A DNA stretch of 55,686 bases, taken from NCBI GenBank assembly GCA_016203445.1, contig JACQMS010000006.1, positions 1-55,686 of the forward strand. The letters are read 5' to 3'. The DNA is from Candidatus Woesearchaeota archaeon. Its GTDB lineage: Archaea > Nanobdellota > Nanobdellia > Woesearchaeales > ARS49. Each line of letters starts with the position of its first letter. Within the stretch, counting starts at the first letter, position 1. Below the pieces are notes generated by a model. That model was not told the origin of the DNA and made no database searches. It saw only the letters and a program-made list of their open reading frames with translations. Positions 47,751 through 55,686 of the stretch are shown here, piece after piece. A program made the position numbers and the translations under genes.

Positions 47751-50700
47751 CTAATAATCGTCACGGCCATACTTTCTGAACACTAAATACGCTACTAGTA
47801 TCAGCAATGCAATTGTTTGAGCAACTACCAACCCTACGAGTGTTGTAGGAGCTTCAATATCTGTTGAAAACCATCCAGTAATCCAGTCAAAAAAGCCCTT
47901 ACTTTCTCTTGATACAACTATAGCAATATTTTGAGTAGAACTCTTACCATTACTGCCTGTAACTGTTATTTCCCACAACGCGCTGCCAACATTAGAATTT
48001 GAAGCAGTCAGAGTAGCAATACCTGTACTTTCATCAAGAACTATGCTTACAACATCACTGCCGCTCTTCAAATTTCCAACAATTTTTGTTACAGTAACGC
48101 CTGTAGGAAGAGTTACATAATCTTTCAACCTTAAAACTCCAGACTCTCCACTCTTCAGGTTAACAGTTGTAAAAGTTGAAACCCACGCTGGAGGATCTTG
48201 AGAAACTATGGGACCTTCTCTAACAAGCCTGAATGATAATTGTGCGACAGCAGTTCCTGAAACTGATTGTACTGTAACAACAAAGTCTTCCTGACCATTA
48301 TCATCAAGATCGAACAATGCGTTTTCTCCAACAGCTATTATTTTTGTTTGAGGAGAACTCTCAACAGTAACAGTGACCAATTCACCAGCGATACTGTCAA
48401 GAGTAACCTTGTGCTGAGCGCCATTATAGCTAAATCTGGCACTAGACTTTACAGACATTACTTGAACAGTAGTACCATCAAGGCTAACAGTTACAGAGTA
48501 AACAGGAGGGCCAGTAACAACACTTCCACCTGACGAACCGCCGCCACTAGAACCACCACCGCCTCCACCGCCTGAGGAGCCTCCGCTAGTACTAGGAGTT
48601 GAAACAATAACAGTTAAAGACACAGTATTTGAAACACCAAACCTGTCAGTAACAGTTAAAGTTACGGTCTTAGAACCTGCAGTATTAAAAGAGTGAGAAA
48701 CTCTCACACCGGTCTTTACACTACCATCAATATTCCAAGAGTATGAAACTGCATCAGTACTAGTTGAAGCATCAAAGTTTACTGTATCACCAATATTAAC
48801 AGAAGTTCTGTCGGCTGAAGCTCTGGCTACTAGAGCGCTTACGAGTTCTGACAACAATTTAGGGCCGCCGCTTATTCCGACCTCGTAGAAAGTTCCATCA
48901 GATTTTCTCAACTTTCCAGATTTAAGAGTGTTGTCTTCTATAAGAGCGCGGGCTCCCTGAGTTCCTACAACAACAGCATTATTAACAGTACTTTTCTTAA
49001 CATCTGTGTAAGTCAAAAAGCTGTTCAAAACAGTAGAATCTTCGATTGTAGAATCAACCATTGTGGTAGGGTCAACAAAAGAATTCTTTATATTGCACGC
49101 ACCATTAGTTGCAGACATTCTGCCTTTGAAATCTATAAGTGTGGAATTCTCAACAGTGCACCCTTCAATATAACTGTTTCTAACAGTAGAATTTAGAACA
49201 GTGCTGCTCTCAACAATAAAGCTGTTATCAACTGTTGAGGACTTAACAGTGCTCTTAATAACATTCCAAAAATTTTTAAGATTTGAATCTTCAACCAGAG
49301 ATTCTATAATATTAGTAAAAGTTGAGCTAGTACCGTCAGATTGCTGACCGTCATTAAATTTAACATTCTTAAAAGTACTAGTACCTTCAGATACAGCAGT
49401 AATAGTGAAAGTAGCAGTGGTGCACTTGTTAGAAGCAGTGCTAGTGTCACAAACTTTTAAATTAACAACTTTCTGCTCTCCAATAGTTGCGGGAGTATAA
49501 TTAGACAGTATTCCTGTTTGGGCTCCGAGAGTAAATACTGGAGTGTCAACAAGCTTGTAAGACAATAATGAGTCTTCCTTATCAAAATCAGTAGCAACAA
49601 CCTGCATAGAGAAAAGTCTGTTAACATAAGACTTAACATTTAAAAGATTGTGAATAGTAGGAGCAACATTTTCTCTAGCAACAGTCACACTAAAAGAAGC
49701 AGTTGCGCTCTTGGCAAGATTACCGAACAAGTCTCTGTCCTTAACAGTACAAGTAACCATTACAGAGCCAACAAAATTGCTTGATGAATTAAGCTTCAAA
49801 GTTTTAGCAGTGTTATCAACACTAACTTCCAAATCAGACCTTTCAGAAGCGCAAGACCAAACGTTAGTTGATTGCGAATTAGGCTCTCCAGAGTCAAAAA
49901 CGTATAAAGAGTATTCGGGCTTCAAATCTATCGTTAGCGCAGTATTTCTTGTTAGTACGGCTTTCTCTTGAAGCTTCGTGAAATTCAGTACTGGAACATT
50001 ATTAAATGGAGAAACTCTTATTGTGAAAGGCGTTGAAACTGAAGACATTCCATCACTATCAGTTACAGAAACTCCCCAAGATGAGGCAGTTCCAGTCAAA
50101 GATTTTGTCGTTAAAGTTGCAAAACCAGTACTAGCATCAAAAACTACACTGACATAATTATCATTAAGATTTGACGGAACAAAACTGTAAGAACTTATTG
50201 TTGCGCCAGCGCTTAAATCATACAAGTCAGAAACGCTAAAAGAAAATTGAGAGTTAGACTCCAAATCAATAGCAGTCTTAACCCCAGACTTAAGTGTCGG
50301 ACTCTTCTTAACCGCAGTTAGAGTTACAGCAACAGTTATAGGACCAACAGTTTTTCCAGTAAGATCAGACTTCGCAGTTATTTTAACATTAACAGTTCCA
50401 ACCCTCTTATTAGTACCAACAAGCTTCAAAAAGTCGTGGTTCTCATACTTATCGCCAACTCTTACAGATTTGCTGACAAAGTTTGAAGAACCTAAATCCT
50501 GAAAAGCATCACGAGTTTCAACAGGGTCGAATTCCAGAGAGTATTTAAGAGTTGAACCATAAGGCTCTTTAAAAAGAGCAAATAAGTCAACATCAGTATT
50601 AACCCCGTTAGAACTCATAGATATCGCTGAAGCAGTAGTGCTTAACAATAATGGAGGGTGATCCTTTCTTAAAACGTTAACAGTAAAAGTTTTATCAGAA

Positions 50701-51401
50701 CTTTTAGAACCATCAGAAGCCCTAACAGTCAAGCTAACGGCCCCAACATTGTATAATACTGGCTTGCAAAACAATTTTTGTGATTCAATTTTGCACTCCA
50801 AAAAGTTCTGATGTGATAATCCTACAACGCTAAAAGACAAATCTTCCTTCTTAACCAAACCCTGAGTAACAAAATCGTCAGTTACAGAATTTGAGAGATC
50901 TAGCAATTCAGCAAAAGAGGGAGTTGCGCCAACTTCAGGCTCGTGAATATCAAAACTCGTTAAGACATTAGAATTCCAAACAGGAGCAGTGTTAATACCA
51001 AAGTATTCAATAGTAACCACTTCAGAATCAAACCAAACATCATGAGAATCTTTAACCTGAGCTTTGTACGTGTGAGTGCTTCTAGTACCATCGCTAACAA
51101 CATACCAAGTGGCTTTGCAAGAACTCTCACCGGCACTATTAGAACCTCCAAGACATGACCATAACGCGGGGCCTACAGGACTATTATATAATTGTCCATC
51201 CTCTAACAATCGCAACTCTTTCAAATCACTATTAGTGCCTCTGTCATTAGCTATGACAGTAAAAACTGCGTAGTCAGGATTCTTCTCAACAGTCATAGAA
51301 ATTACTGGATCGTAATCAACAGCTGAGGAAAATACTGGAAGCAAAAGTGCAAGAATTGCTACAAGACCAAAAATTTTTGATATTTTCATTTTAATTGCCA
51401 C
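47751..51401 (-). CDS. Large membrane-anchored surface protein with cadherin/Ig-like repeats, beta-helix-like segment and PKD domain
   Basis: Signal peptide; ...SRSYSWNIDGSVKTGVRVSHSFNTAGSKTVTLTVTD-type PKD; STVLNSTVRNSYIEGCTVENSTLI repeats; C-terminal TM then RKYGRDDY. Confidence 0.85.
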   Translation of the reverse strand: MAIKMKISKIFGLVAILALLLPVFSSAVDYDPVISMTVEKNPDYAVFTVIANDRGTNSDLKELRLLEDGQLYNSPVGPALWSCLGGSNSAGESSCKATWYVVSDGTRSTHTYKAQVKDSHDVWFDSEVVTIEYFGINTAPVWNSNVLTSFDIHEPEVGATPSFAELLDLSNSVTDDFVTQGLVKKEDLSFSVVGLSHQNFLECKIESQKLFCKPVLYNVGAVSLTVRASDGSKSSDKTFTVNVLRKDHPPLLLSTTASAISMSSNGVNTDVDLFALFKEPYGSTLKYSLEFDPVETRDAFQDLGSSNFVSKSVRVGDKYENHDFLKLVGTNKRVGTVNVKITAKSDLTGKTVGPITVAVTLTAVKKSPTLKSGVKTAIDLESNSQFSFSVSDLYDLSAGATISSYSFVPSNLNDNYVSVVFDASTGFATLTTKSLTGTASSWGVSVTDSDGMSSVSTPFTIRVSPFNNVPVLNFTKLQEKAVLTRNTALTIDLKPEYSLYVFDSGEPNSQSTNVWSCASERSDLEVSVDNTAKTLKLNSSSNFVGSVMVTCTVKDRDLFGNLAKSATASFSVTVARENVAPTIHNLLNVKSYVNRLFSMQVVATDFDKEDSLLSYKLVDTPVFTLGAQTGILSNYTPATIGEQKVVNLKVCDTSTASNKCTTATFTITAVSEGTSTFKNVKFNDGQQSDGTSSTFTNIIESLVEDSNLKNFWNVIKSTVKSSTVDNSFIVESSTVLNSTVRNSYIEGCTVENSTLIDFKGRMSATNGACNIKNSFVDPTTMVDSTIEDSTVLNSFLTYTDVKKSTVNNAVVVGTQGARALIEDNTLKSGKLRKSDGTFYEVGISGGPKLLSELVSALVARASADRTSVNIGDTVNFDASTSTDAVSYSWNIDGSVKTGVRVSHSFNTAGSKTVTLTVTDRFGVSNTVSLTVIVSTPSTSGGSSGGGGGGGSSGGGSSGGSVVTGPPVYSVTVSLDGTTVQVMSVKSSARFSYNGAQHKVTLDSIAGELVTVTVESSPQTKIIAVGENALFDLDDNGQEDFVVTVQSVSGTAVAQLSFRLVREGPIVSQDPPAWVSTFTTVNLKSGESGVLRLKDYVTLPTGVTVTKIVGNLKSGSDVVSIVLDESTGIATLTASNSNVGSALWEITVTGSNGKSSTQNIAIVVSRESKGFFDWITGWFSTDIEAPTTLVGLVVAQTIALLILVAYLVFRKYGRDDY

Positions 51402-52968
51402 CCCAAGGAATTTCTAACTGAACATAAGCTCCATGGCTAACCTTTCCAGCATCATTAATTGCCTGCCTTGAAGGGCTTGAAGCATCGCCTGAAGGTACAG
51501 AATCATTATACCATCCGCCAACAGTTAATGATTTACCATTCTTCAAACCAAGAACAGCTTCTAAACCGGTGCGGATATCTCTACGACCTTCTAATTCTTT
51601 ACGCCTCTCAGAACCGCCAGTGAACTCATCAAGACCGTGCTCACCATTAGGGTCTGCGGAAGCGTTCAAACCAACCCTTAAGTATTTATTAAACGGAAGC
51701 AATAATTGTGTTCCAACTCTAATATTGCTATCACCAGGAATACCATCAGCGGTAAAAGAAAGAACTACTCCATCAAGACTTCTTAACAATGAGTGATTTC
51801 TTTCACGAGCAAGAGTTTCAACGAGCGAATGTCTCAAACCAATACCTTGAACAGCTTGAGATTCCTGCCAGGATGATTGAACCCTTGAAGAATCGTCTTT
51901 GTCAAAAGTAAAATTTACAGCGCCGCTAAAACCAGTGTCCGCATAGTTGGCAGTGAATCCTGCATGGTTGCCCCAAACTCCTAAACGTCCACCGCCACCA
52001 GCATTATGATCCGGAGCGCTAACATGATTTCCAGAAATACCAGTAGCTCCAATGTGAAAACCTCTCTGAGAAACATCTAAGTCATACTGCATGGCTCTGT
52101 CTTCGGGAAAAACTTTACCTTTGCCATTACTAAACAATAATCCGTTAACCATCTGCCATAAAACTCTTCCAGAAACAACTGTAGAGTTTGGATTACCAAA
52201 AGTCATTCCTAAACCATAAGTAGTCCCGTCTTCTTGAAAGTTAGAGCCTGAAAGCCTGACATCATCAATAGTAACTCCGGTAGGCATTCTAGTATGATTT
52301 TCTGTAGCAGTTGAATCTTTCTCTCTGGTCTTCCATTTACCGCCTATCAAGTTAAAAGCAAAACCTGGAGAAACCTCGTAGCCCAAATCAACAACCCATT
52401 GATCCTGATCTCTAACGTGCTGAGTTTTGTCAGTTTGAGTAGCATACTGTCCTGATTGAACAACCTCTTCCCTTCTAACCCTGACATTTCTGGAAAAAAG
52501 TCCTGTTAAAGAACCGCCGTCGAAAGGCACTGTTAAAGCACCGCTCTTCTCGTCGTGATCTAAAGTATTTGAATCCTTAAAATAGTTAGGGCCCGCGCCT
52601 TTCTCAGAATCGCTGACCTGCTCAACTCTGCCAAGAAGACCAAGATTTCCTGAATCTACAGAAACGCCGCTGTCAAAGCCGTCGGCTCCAGACCTTTTAG
52701 AATACCCGCCTAGAACCCCGCCAATATCCCTCTGGTGAGTTGCCTGTATATTATATAGTGAACGTAAAAGAGTTGGTGCTGTAGAAGAAACTGCAGAATT
52801 ATTTCTTGTAGAGGTTTCAGGAGCCTGAATTCTCTCGGCATTAGCATCTTGAGGAAGCAATGATGCCAATCCTAAAACTGCAACAGCCGCAGCTCTTTTT
52901 GCTCCAGTGTAAAAATTTGATACTGTGTTGTAGAATTCGTTGCTCGCATGGTTCATATCATATTTCAT
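51391..52968 (-). CDS. Secreted, beta-barrel-like protein of unknown family
   Basis: Signal peptide AAAVAVLGLASLLPQDANA; many alternating amphipathic strands, ends in GAYVQLEIPWGGN; overlaps downstream surface gene. Confidence 0.6.
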   Translation of the reverse strand: MKYDMNHASNEFYNTVSNFYTGAKRAAAVAVLGLASLLPQDANAERIQAPETSTRNNSAVSSTAPTLLRSLYNIQATHQRDIGGVLGGYSKRSGADGFDSGVSVDSGNLGLLGRVEQVSDSEKGAGPNYFKDSNTLDHDEKSGALTVPFDGGSLTGLFSRNVRVRREEVVQSGQYATQTDKTQHVRDQDQWVVDLGYEVSPGFAFNLIGGKWKTREKDSTATENHTRMPTGVTIDDVRLSGSNFQEDGTTYGLGMTFGNPNSTVVSGRVLWQMVNGLLFSNGKGKVFPEDRAMQYDLDVSQRGFHIGATGISGNHVSAPDHNAGGGGRLGVWGNHAGFTANYADTGFSGAVNFTFDKDDSSRVQSSWQESQAVQGIGLRHSLVETLARERNHSLLRSLDGVVLSFTADGIPGDSNIRVGTQLLLPFNKYLRVGLNASADPNGEHGLDEFTGGSERRKELEGRRDIRTGLEAVLGLKNGKSLTVGGWYNDSVPSGDASSPSRQAINDAGKVSHGAYVQLEIPWGGN

Positions 52969-53159
52969 TTTTTTCCCTCCAAATCACCACACCTCTAGGC
53001 AGTAGTGACCCCACCCATATATAAATGTTTCGTTTTCTTAACTACTAGGGGGTGAAAACAGTTTGTGTCGAATTTTTACGCAACTAACAACCTCAAGAAC
53101 TATATTAGTAAAATATCCATTCATATAAATTAATTTTCTCGCTTACTAACAAAACCAAA

Positions 53160-53295
53160 ATGTCAAGAACCACTGGTCAAAGACCGATAGCATGTTGCTT
53201 AATGCAATGGTGCACAGTAGTTCTTGATCATGCTCAGAAACCGCCTTCTTGCTACGAGCGGTAGCGAGGAAAATGTGAATGGCGGGTTCTGACAT
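53160..53295 (+). repeat. Double-hairpin repeat, copy D (long form)
   Basis: ATGTCAAGAACCACTGGTCAAAGACC...AGTTCTTGATCATGCTCAGAAACCGCC...GGCGGGTTCTGACATTTCACAA. Confidence 0.85.
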
Positions 53296-53375
53296 TTCAC
53301 AAAACAGCCAGAAATTTTTAAAACGCATTACGCATTGGTAAGGTTTAAAAAGGGGCTATTTTCCTCCAAAGGACT

Positions 53376-53945
53376 ATGGGTCTATATTCTCATATACAAG
53401 AAGCATGGAAGTCTGAAGAGCTAAACCACTTGTGGAGAGAAAGATTGATAACATGGCGTAAAGAGCCTGTAACACTAAGAATTCAATACCCAACAAGATT
53501 AGACAGGGCAAAATCACTGGGGTTCAGAGCAAAACAAGGAGTATTTATAGTAAGACAAAGAGTAATGAAAGGCGCTCACAGAAGACCGGACTGGAGCGGT
53601 GGCAGAATGTCAAGTAATATGAGGGCGACCAAAGAGTTAAGAAAAACATTCAAACTGATAGCTGAAGAAAGAGCGGGAAAAAAGTTTTCAAACTGCGAAG
53701 TATTAAACTCATACTTTGTAGCACGCGACGGAAAATATGAGTGGTACGAAGTAATACTGGCGGACAGGTCAAGCACTCAAGTATTAAGCGATAAAAGATT
53801 ATCATGGATTTCAGAACCATCAAACAGGGGCAGAGTGTTTAGAGGTTTGACAAGCGCGGGCAGAAGAATGAGAGGATTAAGGTGGAAAGGCAAAGGCTCT
53901 GAAAAGGCAAGACCAAGCAGGCGTGCTCACAAGAGACTATTATAA
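53376..53945 (+). CDS. rpl15e: Ribosomal protein L15e
   Basis: MGLYSHIQEAWKSEELNHLWRERLITWRKEPVTLRIQYPTRLDRAKSLGFRAKQGVFIVRQRV. Confidence 0.96.
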   Translation: MGLYSHIQEAWKSEELNHLWRERLITWRKEPVTLRIQYPTRLDRAKSLGFRAKQGVFIVRQRVMKGAHRRPDWSGGRMSSNMRATKELRKTFKLIAEERAGKKFSNCEVLNSYFVARDGKYEWYEVILADRSSTQVLSDKRLSWISEPSNRGRVFRGLTSAGRRMRGLRWKGKGSEKARPSRRAHKRLL

Positions 53946-53960
53946 ACAAGGTGACAAAAA

Positions 53961-54266
53961 ATGCCTTCGAGAAAAAAGAAGCAAAAAAGGAAGGTTGTTA
54001 AAAGCACTAAAAAAAAGTCAGGAAAAAAATCCATTACTGAGAAAACAATTCCGAAAAAAGCAGGAGCAGTAACAGCATCAGAACTTTTAACAGATTCAGA
54101 AAAAGATGATGATGATTGGGAAGAATTCAAACAAGAAAAGAAAAAAACGGACGATGTAAAATTCGAGGATTTAGAAGGGTTTGACTTCGAGGATGACGCG
54201 TATCACGAACCTGAAGAAAAAGACCCGGGAATTCGCGCAGAAGAAGTATTTGACGATGAACCGTGA
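53961..54266 (+). CDS. Hypothetical protein, Lys-rich N-terminus and acidic C-terminus
   Basis: ORF directly after L15e. Confidence 0.55.
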   Translation: MPSRKKKQKRKVVKSTKKKSGKKSITEKTIPKKAGAVTASELLTDSEKDDDDWEEFKQEKKKTDDVKFEDLEGFDFEDDAYHEPEEKDPGIRAEEVFDDEP

Positions 54267-54307
54267 CAAGAAGAACAGGTGCAGTTAATTTGAGTTTATT
54301 TTTGTAG

Positions 54308-55360
54308 TTATTTAATTATTTTCTGAATTTTGTTGCACAATTGATAAGTATTTGCATGCATTGCGTACGCTTTCCACCCACACAAGATTTCAAGAATAGT
54401 TTCATAACTATTGTTATTCTGTTTGTACATATCGAGAAATAAATGTATTTTTGAAAATATTTTTCTAATATTTCTTTTTCGAATCCTTTTATGATAATAA
54501 AAAATAGCGTATCCTACAAAATGTATGCCGTTCTTTAATGGAGTTATATTGCATTTTTGAGGGTGAAGTTCAAGTTTCAACGTTTTAAGAAAAGTATCAA
54601 TTTTTAATTTATATTCTTGTAACACTCTTCCTGAACGGTGCAGTATCACAAAATCATCAACATAACGAACGTAATACTTTATCTTCATAACCTGTTTGAT
54701 GAATGCATCGAGTTCGTTCAGATAAACATTTGCAAAGAACTGGCTTGTCCAATTACCAAGAGGCATCCCTTTTCCATCGCGTCCAGAGTTATAATTCTGA
54801 AGAAGTATTCTCAAGAGCCACAACAGTTCCTCATCTTTAATTTTTTTTGAAAGTATCTCGATTAGTACGTCATGATCAACAGTGTCAAAATAGTGTCTGA
54901 TATCTGCTTTGAGTACATAGCCCATAACATCATTTTTCGTTTTTGCATCTGGTCTGAGTACACCGTTTCTTGTAACTTTGTGTAAATATTTTTCTAAACG
55001 TTTCACCGCAGGCAGTGTTCCTTTGCCCCTGCGGCTTGCGTAACTATCAAAAATAAATCGTGGCTCATAAATTGGTTGTAGAACATTCACGAGAGCATGA
55101 TGTACTATCCTATCACGAAAATCACTAACACAAATGGTTCTAGTTTTTGGGTCTCTAAGAATAAAAGTTTTCATAGGTTGTGGCATATATGTTTTGTTTT
55201 TGAGTTCTAAGTGCAATCTAAATATGTTAAGGATATGATTTTTGTGAAACTCTTCAATGGCAGGAGTATTTTTGTGTCTTCTTGCATTCCAGTACGCTGT
55301 TTGTAATGATGATATACTTATGAGCTGTTTATATAATTTTTTGTACGTTTTCATAAACAA
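54308..55360 (-). CDS. Reverse transcriptase, DGR-type
   Basis: FRDRIVHHALVNVLQPIYEPRFIFDSYASRRGKGT, KADIRHYFDTVDH, GMPLGNWTSQFFANVYLNELDAF, YYVRYVDDFVILH; motif 4 (GNxTSQ) as in DGR RTs. Confidence 0.92.
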   Translation of the reverse strand: MFMKTYKKLYKQLISISSLQTAYWNARRHKNTPAIEEFHKNHILNIFRLHLELKNKTYMPQPMKTFILRDPKTRTICVSDFRDRIVHHALVNVLQPIYEPRFIFDSYASRRGKGTLPAVKRLEKYLHKVTRNGVLRPDAKTKNDVMGYVLKADIRHYFDTVDHDVLIEILSKKIKDEELLWLLRILLQNYNSGRDGKGMPLGNWTSQFFANVYLNELDAFIKQVMKIKYYVRYVDDFVILHRSGRVLQEYKLKIDTFLKTLKLELHPQKCNITPLKNGIHFVGYAIFYYHKRIRKRNIRKIFSKIHLFLDMYKQNNNSYETILEILCGWKAYAMHANTYQLCNKIQKIIK

Positions 55361-55383
55361 ACCCCAAGTCCTTCTCTTTTTTT

Positions 55384-55500
55384 TAGAGACTGAGAGTTAT
55401 TCCGCAAGCCCGGCCATTGTTGTTGAAGTTGCTGTATGCATTGACATTGTTCAAGTTGTTGTTGAAGTTGTCGACACCCCCAACACGGAACAACCGAGTG
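55384..55500 (-). repeat. Candidate DGR template repeat (TR), Asn-codon (AAC/AAT)-rich
   Basis: Reverse complement reads TRLFRVGGVDNFNNNLNNVNAYSNFNNNGRACGITLSL*, with an in-frame TAG about 6 codons upstream and no start. Confidence 0.75.
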
Positions 55501-55686
55501 TGTAGCTCTGTACACTATAAATAACAATCACCGCAGTTCCAAGACTTTCACTTTACAGTTACTCGTTGTCACCGCTGAATTTTATAGCGAAGATCAAATT
55601 TGGTGCTCTCGCCATAGTGACAGAACGTGTAGCTCCCAAGGATGTTTTTATTCGCAGGTTTTGCGACAGTACATCAGGACTTAGGG

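Noticed and set aside
53160-53295. Double-hairpin repeat as archaeal C/D box sRNA (TGATCATGATCA and CTGA look box-like)
   Set aside because: Sequences between the box-like motifs pair with each other in long stems, leaving no free guide segments.
54308-55360. RT as a group II intron maturase
   Set aside because: No maturase X/HNH domains and no intron domain V-like structure seen; motif 4 and the adjacent Asn-rich repeat fit a DGR better.
55257-55505. Plus-strand ORF 55257-55505 (82 aa, Val-rich)
   Set aside because: It is antisense to the RT 5' end and the Asn-rich candidate template repeat; the Val/Glu-rich string is the complement of AAC/AAT codons.

Overview
This 55.7 kb window is archaeal. 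It carries eukaryote-type ribosomal proteins (S19e, L39e, L31e, L15e), a Dph2 fragment, an Lrp/RAM protein, NOG1, an intron-containing tRNA and compact AT-rich genes. The style resembles a DPANN/Woesearchaeota-type lineage, but that placement is inferred. From left to right: (i) 0-10 kb: housekeeping genes, a RelE-like TA pair, an MNT/HEPN-like pair, and an ADP-ribosylglycohydrolase module flanked by direct repeats; (ii) 10-15.5 kb: a degenerate S2P-like membrane protein, GT2+DUF2304, and the grpE-dnaK-(small ORF)-dnaJ operon; (iii) about 16-42.7 kb: a large surface-glycan locus with a probable activated-heptose module, many GT2/GT4/GT39-like glycosyltransferases, FkbM methyltransferases, asparagine synthase and an epimerase; (iv) 43-53 kb: tRNAs, NOG1 and large secreted/surface proteins, including a beta-barrel-like one; (v) 53-55.7 kb: L15e, then a reverse transcriptase with an Asn-codon-rich, non-coding template-repeat-like sequence directly upstream, i.e. 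a probable diversity-generating retroelement (DGR) cut by the window end. The strongest unexplained signal is a dispersed, structured double-hairpin repeat (ATGTCAAGAAc...gTTCTTGATCATGMTCAGAAAC...GTTTCTGACAT). It has four clear copies and one divergent copy whose stem sequence differs but whose pairing is kept. One copy appears nested inside the loop of a second repeated hairpin family.
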